Below are positions 43,180 through 54,721 of a stretch of DNA of 64,000 nt, piece after piece. Source of the DNA: Selaginella moellendorffii (Eukaryota; Streptophyta; Lycopodiopsida; Selaginellales; Selaginellaceae); contig NW_003314308.1 in assembly GCF_000143415.4 (NCBI RefSeq), positions 1,158,654-1,222,653 on the forward strand, given 5' to 3'. The notes under the pieces are model-generated. The model made no database searches, had not been told where the DNA came from, and saw only the letters and a list, made by a program, of their open reading frames with translations. The stretch's first letter is position 1, and each line of letters opens with the position of its first letter. The translations under genes and the position numbers were made by a program.

Positions 43180-43352
43180 TGTGAGTGTATGAAATATAGA
43201 AATGGAATATAGAAATATACATACCAATTAGCCAAAAAACCTTAGCTTATATATAAAAATGAGTGGTCCAAGTTACAATTAATCTAATGGTTATCAAAAT
43301 TCAATTACACTAATATTAATATATAGCATCATACATGTAAACTTGGACCTCA
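43180..43352. repeat. Solo-LTR-like unit, C-to-T decayed copy
   Basis: Begins TGTGAGTGTATG and ends GGACCTCA. It aligns with 43839-44010 over its full length. Most differences are C-to-T or G-to-A here relative to the other copy (for example CAATCCAACGGCTACC against TAATCTAATGGTTATC). No primer-binding site follows, so it is not part of an obvious full element. Confidence 0.6.
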
Positions 43353-43719
43353 TAAACAGACCTTTTTAAAAATATATAGTGTTCTTAAAAGAATGAACTA
43401 TATTTATTTATTATATGCAATTCAAAAGGAAGGAATTTACAATTTCATTTATAATGGTGGTAGGGTATTTGGCATAATTGTAAAATGGTATTTCTTTGTT
43501 ATATAAAATATAAAAAATACATCTTAATACTTCTAAATTTAAAATTAAATGAATTATCAAACATTAAAGTATTACACAAAGTCAATTTCTTCAAATCAAA
43601 GTTAATGTTAATTAATGTTTAAAATACAATGCTAAGCAATTTTTACTAAAGAAACTAAAATTTTAAAAATTAATCTATGCTAAATACTATATGAATTAAA
43701 TATGTGAAAAATGATAAAA

Positions 43720-44170
43720 TCATATTATAATTCTAATAAATTGCTACATGTTATATGTAGCAACGCTTGGTTTGCTTAATAGTAGTGTTATTCTTACTTA
43801 TTAATCCAATTGATCAAATAAAATTTATAATTATAAGTTGTGAGTGCCTGGAATATGAAAAGGGAATATAGAAATGTGCATATCAATTAGCCCAAAAACC
43901 CTAGTTTATATACAGGAGCGAGTGATCCGGATTGAAACCAATCCAACGGCTACCAAAATCCCACTACGCTAATATTAGTATACGGCATCATAGCCGTACA
44001 TTGGCCCTCATAAAGCATATTTATAATGTATAATTACAAGATCATATCAACCATGATAGAATAAAAAGGAATATACTATAAAGGGTTTAAAAAATTTATA
44101 AATCATTAACATGTTTATAAATTATAAATATAAGATTAATCTAACAAGTTTGCTTAAGCAAACCAAAAAC
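43720..44170. repeat. AT-rich repeat, right copy of the inverted pair, interrupted
   Basis: Reverse complement of the repeat at 33230-33640. The match is broken exactly by the inserted unit at 43839-44010, so that insertion is younger than this repeat. The two copies bracket a 10-kb block of broken PPR genes and transposons. Confidence 0.65.
43839..44010. mobile_element. Solo-LTR-like insertion (TG...CA, 172 bp)
   Basis: TGTGAGTGCCTGG to TTGGCCCTCA, inserted in the AT-rich repeat. Flanks ATAAG-T and TAAAG are compatible with a degraded 5-bp target duplication. It is the less decayed copy of the unit at 43180-43352. Confidence 0.5.
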
Positions 44171-44217
44171 TCATAAATAAAAGAACTATATAAATATCAT
44201 TACAAATAATGTCTAAC

Positions 44218-44327
44218 TTAAATCTACTTCTAAAATGTGCAAATAAATTAAATTATTATTTTAAAAAATATCTTAAATCTACTTCTAAAATGTGCAAATA
44301 AATTAAATTATTATTTTAAAAAATATC
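44218..44327. repeat. Tandem duplication, 2 x 55 bp
   Basis: TTAAATCTACTTCTAAAATG starts both copies (44218-44272 and 44273-44327). The copies are identical as far as I can read, so the duplication is recent compared with the decayed surroundings. Non-coding. Confidence 0.85.
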
Positions 44328-44899
44328 TCAATGTGTGTTTTTGTGTTGCAATTAAGATATATAAGGTGGTTAAGCTCGTGAGGGGAACTTAGCCCTGACA
44401 AAACATATAAGATCAAACTTAATAATTAAATAACATAGTGTGCATTATCCTTATTTAGATATTTTTATTTAAATTTTAAGAATAAATACTCTTTCAAATT
44501 AAAATTATTACCTCCCATTTTTCTTAATAATCTTACCCTATTTAGTTTAACTATAAATTTTAATTGTAAAATAACATAAAAAATTAAATATAAAAAATTG
44601 GATTAACTTTAGTGTTAGTTTCTTTATGACTTAATTATGTTGATTTAAACTCAATTCCACCTAACTGAATCATCATGACACTTAGAAATGTTAATCTCTG
44701 TCTGCATTTGAAATATTATAAAATTGACTATATAAAGCTTTTTGTATTTTAAAATTATTATATTAATTATTATATCATGTACGTATAAAATAAGAAATTA
44801 ATGATAATTTTGGTTCGATTTAAGTAAAAGATCTTGAAACTATATTACTATCATACTTTATTTATGAAATTTAAATGATCGTGGAGTAAGTCCAAAATG

Positions 44900-45665
44900 G
44901 CCACTCTTCCTCCACCTGGTGTGCCAGCCGTTTGCTCCCGCCTGGGGGATCTGGAGCCCCGGGAAGCTCTCCAGCGATGATGACAAGGAAGGTAAATCGC
45001 CAGTGCTTGCTCCCACTTGAAGCTGGATTTGATCGTGGATGGGCATGTATGAACTGGATGTCTGTGGATGGGATGGCCGGTGTCGCCCGGGCTCTTGAGC
45101 TCTACGACAAGATGAGAGGCGAGAATGCAGACATTTTCTCGACGCTCTGAAAGAAGGATCGAGGAAGCAAGACTTCGCGTCGATCAAGCTCTCACACTTG
45201 CTATACATGCTGATGAGCGCATTGCCCAGCACGGAGTTCTCCTCGATATTATCCTCGAGCGGCCTTTGACAAGCTTTGCCTCAGAGAAACCGTCGCGTGG
45301 AACGTGATCCTCACGGCTTACGCACAGCGGCCAAGTTTTGGAGCTCTACATCGACATGGTCCAGTTGGGAGCTAGCACTTTCATCGCCATCCTCTCCTAC
45401 GGCCACGCCGGGAAAGAAAGCTCTACTTTGGACTCATGACTTTGGAGCACGGGATTCCTTTCGGCCCGGAGCATTTCCAGTGCGTAACCGATCTCCTCGC
45501 TCGAGTTGAACACTGCCGACACCGAGGACTTGCTCGTCAACGAAAGCGGTGGCCTGGTTGACGCTGCTCGCGGGCTCTAGAGATCATGGGAACGCCGATC
45601 GACGGCAACGTGTGCAGCACTACACGTTTTCGAGCTGGATCCACTTTGACGCTATGCAAGGAGGA
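44900..45665 (+). pseudogene. Highly degraded PPR remnant
   Basis: Short in-frame islands match PLS PPR proteins but lie in different frames. One is VARALELYDKMRGENADIFST at about 45083-45148, resembling the segment at 34809-34884 of the other PPR pseudogene. Others are WNVILTAYAQR near 45300, TFIAILSYGHAGK near 45380, and YFGLMTLEHGIPFGPEHFQC then VTDLLARV near 45424-45505. Several frameshifts and stops are present and most repeats are missing. Confidence 0.65.
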
Positions 45666-45704
45666 GAAGAGGTCAGTTTGTGTTATTTTGTTATATGCTG
45701 TTTG

Positions 45705-47562
45705 TTAGCTTTCAGAAATATCAGCGTTCTTTACAGTTGATGGCTTGCCAACCGAGGAAGACGAAGAAGTTACTCCCTTTCGAGCTTTGTTGGCTTGCGC
45801 TGGTGGTAGCGGTGGCGGTGGCGGCGGCGGTGAATTGTTGGAGGTCTTGGACATGTTGCTGGCGAGATGGATTGGCATCAAGCAGAGGCCTTTGTTTTGG
45901 AGGTACTGCATCGCGGAGCCCATGTCTTCCTCCATGAGTTTCGCGACTTGTCTCTCGGTGAGAGCGATTCCGTCCTGCGCGCCGTTTTGTCCCAGAGCTG
46001 CGAGGAATTGGTTTGAGTCCTGCTCGAAAGATAAAACAACGGACAAGTGACTCCATTTCCTTATTGTATGATCGTTCTGATTATATTCTTCTCTTTGTTA
46101 CCTCGGGTGGAAGATCGGTCATGACAGCTCCAGCGTTTCCCAGCCTGCTCATGCTAAGAACCTGACAAGAAGGAAGGAATTAAACAAGTCGAGTGGATCA
46201 TGTGACGACGAAGAATTACTGTACCTTCACTTGGAGTTGCAAAAACTTGACGTAATCGATGATCTCATCCAGCATGGACGCCTTATCAGTCTGTAGAGAA
46301 GCCAAGAAAAAAAAGGAAGAAAAACAAGAACCAAGGTGGTGAGTTTTTTCACGCAAAGCAGCAAAAAGTCAACCTTGTTAGAATTGGGAACGAGCTCTTG
46401 CAGCGATTTCATCCGCTCGGCGATTCTCTCACGTCTCAGCTTCACGAAGGTGGAAGAAAGATTATAGCTAGAAAGAAAGAATGGGAGCTTGAGAGATTTC
46501 TACTCACTCTCTCGGCGATGCTGTGAGGATCGGTGGCTTGGCCACGACGAGCACGAACTCGAGGCCTTGCTGCTCCACCCGGAATCGCTGCTGCTGGTTG
46601 CTGCTGGGACACTGGCGGTGGCACCTCCTGGATCTCGGTTCTCAATCCTTGGCAAGCCTAGAAGGAAAGAAAAAGAGATCACACTCACTTAGAACACCAA
46701 GCATGCAACAATGCTCTAAGATCTTCCTTGGACTCTCGAGAACAAACCAAGTTACGTCCAAAACACAAGAACTTATCTTCTAAGAGATCCAATATCACGA
46801 ATTTCTAAGCGGCCACTGTCACTCACCTGACCGGATTTTGTTCTTGCGAGGTTAGTCTGTCCCGGATGTCCACCAAACGTGTTGAAAATCCCAGCGTCTT
46901 GTCCCTGGATGGAGTAGCAAAAGGAATTTTTATCGAGAAAGCTTCGATTTTTGTAAAGAACTCACCGAGATTGCCGAGAGATTCTCCATCAGCGACGCAG
47001 CTTGCTGCTGCTGCTGCTGCTGCTCGTCGCGGATTCTCTTGCCGAGCATCTGTGCTTCCGTGAGAACATCTCCTCCGGATCCTCCTCCAGGCTTTCCAAA
47101 ACTTAGCGGGAGATTGGACGCGTACTGCTGGCACCATGTCGAGTCGGACCTCTCGAAGACCGGGGAGGAAGAGTCGCCGTTGTTCTTGTTGGAAGAGATG
47201 GAAGAAATCCTACACGAATCGTGCACGAGGTGGTGGTGGTGCTCGTGTTCTTGCTGCTGCTGCTGCTTGAGCTGCGAGAGGAGCGTAGATCCATGATCCT
47301 GGACTTGCAAGCTCCCAGGATCCAGCAGCGACGACGAGGAGATGATCCCATTGTTGATGCTAGAACTGGTAGTGGTGGTGTTGTTTGTGTTGAGAAGCGC
47401 CACCATGGTCTCCAATCCCGCCATGCCACCCGAGAAAGAATCCCATGGAGCAGCACCAGCCACCCTGCCGGAATCGCTCCACGATGGCATCGACAAGATT
47501 TGCTCCATCATCTCGTCCATGACCAGCTGCTGCTGCTGCTGTTCTTGGAGATTGTGAGCCAT
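45705..47562 (-). CDS. LRL: bHLH transcription factor, LRL (LJRHL1-like) group XI
   Basis: Seven exons: 46966-47562, 46827-46904, 46508-46657, 46374-46439, 46225-46290, 46102-46161 and 45705-46019; 1332 nt, 443 aa. The N terminus is Gln/His/Ser rich ([26 protein letters not shown]). The diagnostic domain is [67 protein letters not shown], split by short exons as in land-plant LRL genes. His, Glu and Arg of the basic region are intact, so E-box DNA binding is expected. The C terminus has [28 protein letters not shown] and a Pro run. LRL factors promote root-hair and rhizoid development. Confidence 0.93.
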
Positions 47563-48607
47563 TTTCCTGAATCTTTCTTGTCTCTACCCATGCGCTCTCA
47601 TCCTCCTGAGCAAAACCGAAAGAAATTCTCACTCACAACGTACATTCTCGAGATCCCGCCTCGCAATTCCTCCCAGATGGATCAAACAGGAAAAACCCAC
47701 CAAAAACCCGCGACCCAATTCCTCCCGGACGATCCTGGGCAGAGTTTTAGGGTTTTCTCGTGTCATTGACAATGTCTAGCTTTTCTTCATCGTCCTCTTC
47801 CTCTCTTCTTCTTCTTCTGCTTCTTCTTCTTCTTCTTTTATTCCTCTTCATTAAATTCCTTGTAAAATTCCTTGATTTAGCCTAACAGTTTTCGCCCAGT
47901 AAAAACTCTTGCCTGTACTTATTACCGTCTGTTACCGTATTTACGCGGGCCTTTACTTTACCGATGGTAACTCCTGGCGATGGTAACTCGTTACTTTTGC
48001 GATCGTGGAGTTTTCAAAGGGGTGCATGATTCGAGTCCACGTCACTGCTGCCATGGCCGTCCGTGTACTGTAATTTACCAGCGGTCAAATCCCTTGGAAA
48101 GGCCCTTATGAGACATTGACGGCCGACGACGACTTTTTACCACCGGAGGTGAAAGAATACTTCGTACAATAGTAAAATATGTGCGATCGATTGTCAATAC
48201 GATGTGATTATTTAGAACTAATCGAGATGATGGATAGAAACTTCTTCTGGGACCCCAGCGATTTGCTCCAGGATCTTAGGCGTATGGGGACGTGAGGTTT
48301 TAGAATAGTTTTCGAACCTTGGCTGCGAGGACCAGATCAAATTAACGAAAACAATGCCATGGTCCATGGGTCCAATCCAGCTGCACGAACTCCACCACGC
48401 GGGGACTAAACAAGATTATAAACTAGATAAAACAATGCTAAACACGTGTTTTTCGTTCACGCATGTCATTGAGCGAGGGTGTGCTGGCTTTGAGACAAAA
48501 GACGAGCTTGATCTGAATGGACTTTCCGTGTTTTTTTCCCAAAGCTTGTGACTGATAATTTGTCCTTAATTAAGTTCTATAAACTTGAAGGTAAGTAAGT
48601 ATAAGCA
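47563..48607. other. Intergenic region, no gene recognised
   Basis: About 1 kb. The left part is the 5' flank of the bHLH gene with a CT-rich microsatellite (CTTCTT runs around 47796-47840). Several short GGTAAC and TTACCG motifs recur around 47920-48000. The right end is the 5' flank of the CVNH gene, with a weak TATA-like TTCTATAAAC near 48575. Confidence 0.4.
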
Positions 48608-49022
48608 ATGTCTAAGTTTTGGGCTTTCACGATGGCAGTCGCCACGGCGATTCTAGTGCAAAGAGCTGTAAGATTGGTTTTCCTATTGAAGAATGCTATG
48701 ATCTTTCCGGATCTTGCAGGATGCTTGCGCTGGATTCATTAATTCTTGCGAGATTTTTGATTACGAGGATGGAGTTCTCTATGCGAAGTGCAAAGACGAG
48801 AGAGGGAACTTTGCATGGCCAAACATCGATCTAAAAAACTTTGTAGGGACCAGAAATGGGGAGATTGGAAGCGGCCCTGGATTTACAAACTTCTTGGATG
48901 GATGCTTCGGCTATGGCCTCAACTATAAGGGGGTCTTGAGGGGGACATGCAATGGAAGGGCAAATGCTTTCGACCTCAATAATTACGTCTCCAACGAGAA
49001 TGGACGGCTTAATCTGTGCTAA
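48608..49022 (+). CDS. Secreted cyanovirin-N homology (CVNH) domain protein
   Basis: Two exons, 48608-48667 and 48720-49022; 363 nt, 120 aa. Exon 1 is a signal peptide (MSKFWAFTMAVATAILVQRA). Exon 2 is one CVNH domain with its internal two-fold repeat: FINSCEIFDYEDGVLYAKC...FAWPNIDLKNFVGTRNGEI, then DGCFGYGLNYKGVLRGTC...AFDLNNYVSNENGRL. The C-x-n-L.A/G.C and IDL..(F/Y)V..(R/E)NG signatures are clear. CVNH proteins are small carbohydrate-binding folds described in cyanobacteria, filamentous fungi and a fern; sugar binding of this one is inferred. The product is probably apoplastic. Transfer between fungi and early plants is possible but not shown here. Confidence 0.85.
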
Positions 49023-50189
49023 ACTTTGTAAGAAAATCTTTCTAAATAAAGGACCAACGGTCCAGATTGATTAGGGATGATGTTAAGTTTATGGAGAGAG
49101 AATCAATGGAAGTCGTGATTTTGCAACTTGAATTTCCAGGTGCTCCCTGCTGCATCCGCCTGAAGTTGAGCGCTGCAAACACAAGATCAAGCGTCTGGTG
49201 CAAACTCCAAACTCATTCTTCATGGTTTGCAGAACAGTGATTTCTTCCCGAGGTTTTAGGCAATAATCTTGGTCTTGCAGGATGTCAAGTGCCGAGGCTG
49301 CTTCAGCATGTATTCAACTCCTCGTATTCATTTCTTTTGTGCATCATAACTTTTTTCTTTCCTTTTCTGTAGTACGACTTTCTTTAGTCACTCTCAGACG
49401 GTCATTTCTTGTTCGAATTGCTCGACGGTGTTGTGCCAGCCGACTGGTGGCAAAGCCTTCCTCACAGTGGGCTGCGAGTACAGGAAGAAGGGAAACTAAA
49501 TGAATCGGCTAAAGTAAGTTTTGATCACAGTGGAATAAACTATAAGATCGTTCTTTGAAGCCACGAACTTAAACGAGAGAGAGAGAGAGAGTAAACGATG
49601 CCGGCGCGATCCACGCCGTGCCGCAACCAGGCGTCTTGAAAGCTCTCTCGATCCATCCACAGAAGTTTCATTCATTCGCGCGGGTCAAGGAAGAAGAGAA
49701 TTGAAGAGGCCACACCACAAAACCAGCGTAAGTATGTTGTACACGAGTGTCGGGAAATCCTTTTCTTCCCTGAAAGAAGAGCACAAAAGCTGGCTGCCAT
49801 GTGATGGGACTTGATGAAGCTCTTGAATTCAACAAAGGTGGTGGCTTTTATCTTGATATCAATCCATTTTTTTATGAATTGTTTTGGAAAGGAATTCTAT
49901 GATACTCTGTCGGTTCGGCAATGAATGAATGGATCGGTCGTTTTCTTGAGGCTGATGAATGTCTATTATAATCAATACAACATTGTCAATACATGGATGC
50001 TCCTATCTTTCACGACTCCATCTCTTTTTCCTTTCTCTCTTACATATAATCCTTGCTGCAGCTGGAATTTGCGAGACTGCGATGGGCATGTCATTGAATT
50101 CGATCGGAACCTCCTTTTGTGGCGAGCGATAAAAGAATCAATCGTTTGCAACTTCTGGGTTTAGTCGTTTTGGGTTTGATCTTCCCTGC
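49023..50189 (+). other. Intergenic region, partly the MIR171 leader
   Basis: No protein gene recognised. A GA microsatellite (49576-49592) is followed by ACCAGC|GTAAGTATG (near 49729), and an acceptor CTTCCCTGCAG ends at 50191 just before the MIR171 stem. The right half may therefore be a large first intron of the MIR171 primary transcript. Confidence 0.4.
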
Positions 50190-50340
50190 AGGCGAGCGAG
50201 AGCGATATTGGCTCTGCTCAATCGCATGACGCTGCTGCATCGCACGAAAAATTTGCGATGGGAATGGATCGATGGAGTCGCAGCAGAGGCATGAGATTGA
50301 GCCGTGCCAATATCACTGGTGTTTTTCGCTTTGTGAGTGA
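50190..50340 (+). ncRNA. MIR171: MIR171 precursor hairpin
   Basis: The 3' arm holds miR171 at 50298-50318 (TTGAGCCGTGCCAATATCAC plus one base). The 5' arm holds the star-like strand at 50204-50223 (GATATTGGCTCTGCTCAATC), complementary to the mature region with three mismatches (CTCTG against CACGG). The inner stem pairs GACGCTGCTGC with GCAGCAG. The sequence is the miR171b-type variant that guides cleavage of HAM/SCL6-type GRAS mRNAs controlling meristem maintenance. An acceptor site immediately upstream suggests the hairpin sits near the start of an exon. Confidence 0.9.
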
Positions 50341-50564
50341 CGGATCTTCAAGCATATTCTAAAGGGACGGCCCAGATTGACGGACAACGGTCATCGTGTT
50401 AGGGTTCTTCATCTTTCACCGCGCGAGGCGATTCCTCCATCGGCACGCGAAGTGACCAAGAAATCTGTGATAGAACGAGGCGCTACACTGTCTGGTAGGA
50501 ATCATATTGCAAAAAGACTTATTACTATACCACCAGGGCGATTTCTATCGAGCGGAGTGGACGC

Positions 50565-52438
50565 ATAGCTCGCCGCTACAGTTGTAGAGCACTCTATCGG
50601 CCATGAGCACGCCGCCGTCTAGGCGCTCCAGTGGCTTCTCTCCGCAGAGCATTGTCACAACGCTAGACAGAAGTTTGAGCACATAAGCGGCCCACGCTTA
50701 TCACTCTCTCCACTTGTTCTTCGTCAAAACTTGGCCCAGGTGAGCTGACGATTCTCTCGTCTAGCAGCTCCGGTATCTTGTTCTCTTCGTGTAACTTACA
50801 GGCCTGCGATGGGATCGCTCCAGCTTTTTCAAGGAGGAAAAAAGTTTTTTTCGATCACTCACCCATTCCAGAAGGTACTGGGTTGATCCCAATCCGTGCT
50901 CTTTCGACCACTCACGATTCCCAGGCTCAGGATTCCAAAGCTGAAAACATCTGCTTTGTCCGTCAAGAGGCCATGGAGTGCCTACTCCGGTGCCATATAT
51001 CCCCCGCAAAAACAAAGGTTTGCTCTCGTATCTGAAGAATGTGGTGTGACTTTGCCTACACAGTTCCTGCGATTTGTGTGTTGATGGATTTCTCATCCAA
51101 GTACAGTTTCGCCCGAAGTCCGCAATCTTTGCCTCGAACCGTTTGTCCGAAAGTACCTTCCCGGCTTTGATGTCTCTGTGGATGATTTTTATCTGGGAAT
51201 CCTGGTGCAGGTAAAGGAGTCCTCGAGCTACATCTAAGATGATATTGTATCTTTGCTCCCAGGAAAGGCAAGGTTCTCCTGGATCAGCCGGTACGTAAGT
51301 AGAGCATTGTCAAAAGCTTTCAAGAGATGGGCTTGGCTCTTACCAAACAGGACTTTGGCCAGGCTGTTCTTCTCCAGGAGCTCGAACACCAGCAGCCTTT
51401 AGATTCCTCGGTGCCGTATAGCTTGACCAGGTTCCGGTGCTGGACACTGCTTACAAGCCGGACCTCGTTGAGGAACTCGTGTTTTCCTTTTTGCGACTCC
51501 GTGGTAAGTCTTTTGATGGCTATCTTTCTACCGTCTTGCAGAATTCCCTGATTAAAGATCTTCTCAATCATACAAAACTTTTCCCAAGGCAAGTCACTGC
51601 TCACCCTGTAGACCTCCACATCCTCCCTCGCCTAATTTGATATCATCGCTGAAATTGTTTGTGGCTGCTTTCATGGGTAGATGGTTGCTCCCTGATGAAT
51701 GCTCGTCCTTGTCCAGCAAATTATAGAAAACGAGCTTCGAGGTAATAGTTCTCTTTCGTAGCAACGTACCTTCGTTGACGCAAGTCCTTCCAGGATTTAA
51801 ATATCGGTGCTTGATCCTCAGGCAGCAGAATACAATCCAGGACACCTCTCAGTCAAGTTCTTTGTCGCGACGGCCATGCAAGTGTTACACTGCTCGGCGC
51901 TCATGTCCCATCGACACTCGCCCAGCCCGAAGACTCGCAACTTGCCGTCTCCAGAAGTGACAGTGGTGGAAGATCCATGACTAGACAACACCACCATCGC
52001 GGAGTTTATATTCTGGCCATACTGGGAGGAAGGAGCTACGCCGCTACAGTTTGCAATAGGACGGAGAAGAAAGGATGGTTATCATAGATGAGGTAGCAAC
52101 CGTAGAGGAGGATCCGAGCTTCAAAGCTTCCGGGGCAGACCGACTTGGCGGCCTGGGCTGCGTCTTGGGCGCAGGTCCTGGCGGCACTGGAGGACTCCGT
52201 AACCTGTGAGTTTGCCATCGCGGCTGGGAGCGGAGCTCCGGAAGTGACCGGTGATGGGGGCATTGGCGACGAGAACTGCGAGAAGATCGTCGACAGCGGT
52301 GGAGTAAGAGGAAGAAGCGATGGTGATCTGGAGTGCTTCTCTCGGCACGAGGACTCGATCAGTGTGGCAAGCGTTTGATGGTGGTGGGAAGAAGATGAAG
52401 CTTGTGAGGAGGAGCATGGTGTGGAGGAGCGTCATCTC
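50565..52438 (-). pseudogene. Cysteine-rich receptor-like kinase pseudogene
   Basis: A decayed tandem copy of the CRK at 52562-54721. It starts MTLLHTMLLLTSFIFFPPPS with the first DUF26 (VDDLLAVLVANAPITGHF, then a frameshift, CAQDAAQAAKSVCPGSFEA). A second DUF26 piece (LRVFGLGECRWDMSAEQCNT) is followed by stops, with no transmembrane segment recognisable. Kinase pieces remain: NHLPMKAATNNFSDDIKLGE then GGCGGLQ (the glycine loop changed from GGFGVVYK), [28 protein letters not shown], and IADFG followed by loss of frame. Multiple frameshifts and stops make it non-functional. Confidence 0.82.
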
Positions 52439-52561
52439 ATTGCGTGACTAAATTGGAGGACCAAAGAATTTAACTTTGAAAGTTTTAAGATTTTAGGGTT
52501 CTTTGCTCATTCTCGTTAAAGGTTTTAACGAGTAGATTTTAAAGATTTTTAGGGTCTTCGA

Positions 52562-54721
52562 TCATCGCGCCGAGGAGATGCATTGCGACGAGTGGAGTTC
52601 CTGGCTGCTGTAGCTGGAGTTTAGCGTGTCCGCCTTGAGCACTCCATCGACGAGCTCTACCATCGCCGGCCGCGACACTTTGCCCAGCTTGGCCTCTCCA
52701 CAGATCATCGTCACGACTCGTGACATGCTTGGGCGCTGCGATGGCGTAGCTTGGGTGCACAGGAGTCCAACGCAAACCACTCTTACCGCTTGCTCCTTGT
52801 CAAAGCTTGGAGGTACAGTGTTGAGTCGCGCGTCTACAAGGTCCAGTTGTTCGTTCCTTTCGTGTGACTTCCAGGCCTACGATGCGAGAAAAACTCTTTC
52901 GATCCAAAAAACGAATGAAGAATGCGATCGCTACTCACCCATTCCAGAAGGTATTGTCGCTCGATCGGTTGATTCAAGTCCGTGCTCCTTCGTCCACTTA
53001 CAATCTCCAGGCTGAGGATCCCAAAGCTGAAAACGTCTGCTTTGTCTGTGAGGTGACCGTGGAGTGCGTACTCCGGTGCCATGTATCCCCTGCAATGCGG
53101 TAAGAGATTGTGAAACTTTCTCAAGAGATTTGTTCTTACAGAGTTCCTGCGATCTGAGTGTTGATAGATCTCTCGTCTGAGTACAACCTTGCCAGGCCAA
53201 AGTCTGCGATCTTGGCCTCGAACTTTTCGTCGAGAAGTACGTTCCCTGCCTTGATGTCTCTGTGTATGATCTTTACCTGCGAATCCTCGTGCAGATAGGC
53301 AAGGCCTCGAGCTACACCAAGGATGACATTGTACCTTTGCTCCCACGAGAGACAAAGATTTCCTGGATCACAGGTAACTACTTAGTTCCTGATCTTTTCA
53401 AACTTTCACGAAGCACGTACCTTGAAACAGGACTCTGGACAAGCTGTTGTTCTCGAGAAGCTCGTAAACGAGAAGCCTTTCGGATTCCTCGGTACAGCAG
53501 CCGTATAATTTGACCAAGTTTCGATGCTGGACGCTGCTAACAAGCTTAACTTCGTTGAGGAACTCCTGTTTTCCTTTTTGGGACTGCGTCGTGAGCCGCT
53601 TGATGGCTATTCTTCTTCCGTCTGGCAAAGTGCCCTGCATTTCTTCGAGGTAAACGGATTTGGAACTCTACATAGTTTTTGCTTACCTTGTAGACGACTC
53701 CGAATCCTCCCTGGCCTAGTTTGTTGTCATCGCTAAAGCTGTTTGTGGCTGTTTTCAGTGCATGATACGAGAAGATGGTTGCTCCGTGGTGAATGTTGGC
53801 TTGCAAGTCGAGATCTGCCATGTAGAGGTAAAAAAGAAGGATCTGTTTCAGAAAACACACTATACCTTCTTTAAGCTTCTTTCTTGCAGCAGGAGTCAAC
53901 CGATGCCTGTTCTTGACACAGCAAAATGCAAAGATCCCCAGCAGCAACACACCTCCAATAATCCCAAACACCAACTTGAGAATTCTATCCCTGCCCGACC
54001 CGGATCTGGATTCACGGTCGAGGCTGCTGTAGAACTTGAAGGCGTCAAAGCGCGTGTAGCAGCTGTTGAGAAGAATGGATCCACTGGTGTTCCCGATGCA
54101 TCGATCGGTCATGTTTCTCATCGCCACTCTCACGCACGAGTCGCACTGCTGGGAACTCAAGTCTCCTCGACACTCACCGAGCACGAAAACTTGAGACTTT
54201 CCACTTCCAACCGTGGCTGTGAACGAAGATCCACGCCGAGACAGCGTCGCCAGTGCGGACTTGAGGTTGTCGTCATATCCGGGAGACGAAGCTATGCTGC
54301 TACAGTTCAGACAGAGCAGGGACTCGTCCAGGACGGAGAAGAAGGGATGGTTTTCATACCGCAGGAAGCAGCCGTAGAGCTGGATTTTGGCTCCAAGGCT
54401 TGAGGAGCACCTAGATTTGACGGCCTGGCCGATGTCTCGAGCGCACTGGTCGCAGGAGTCTCTCGACATGTCTTGGCGGCACTGGAGCAGTCCATAGAGA
54501 GTGAGCTCTGCGCTTTGGACGGAGCTCTGGAAGAAGCCAGTGACCGGAGCATTTGTGATGAGAGTTGCGAGGAGGTTGTCGAGGGCGGTGGAGTAAGAGC
54601 TGCCGTTGGTGAATTTCTCTTCTCCGCAGCTCCAGCAGGAGTACTCGATTGGTGCCGGGACTGGAGCAGCATTTGATGCGATCGAGAGAGTGAGGAAAAG
54701 CGAGATGTGGAAGAACACCAT
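52562..54721 (-). CDS. CRK: Cysteine-rich receptor-like protein kinase (two DUF26 domains)
   Basis: Six exons: 53866-54721, 53687-53814, 53421-53634, 53140-53362, 52939-53089 and 52562-52876; 1887 nt, 628 aa, with phases consistent at every junction. Signal peptide [15 protein letters not shown]; two DUF26/Gnk2 domains with C-x8-C-x2-C ([15 protein letters not shown] near 100, [16 protein letters not shown] near 200); transmembrane [19 protein letters not shown] near 275; kinase with [40 protein letters not shown]. All catalytic residues are present. CRKs are plasma-membrane receptors in redox, pathogen and stress signalling. The short exons match the conserved CRK kinase exon pattern. Confidence 0.95.

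Larger units (their letters stand above)
42040..44890. repeat. AT-rich repeat block without genes
   Basis: About 2.85 kb of very AT-rich DNA with only short ORFs and no domains. Recognisable pieces are two copies of a ~172-bp TG...CA unit (43180-43352 and 43839-44010), the right copy of the inverted AT-rich repeat (43720-44170) and a 55-bp tandem duplication (44218-44327). The first ~1.1 kb (42040-43150) is unexplained. No tRNA, rRNA or known microRNA was found. Confidence 0.6.

Noticed and set aside
44858-45232. Antisense ORF over the PPR remnant
   Set aside because: The plus strand carries recognisable PPR fragments in several frames; the antisense frame matches nothing.
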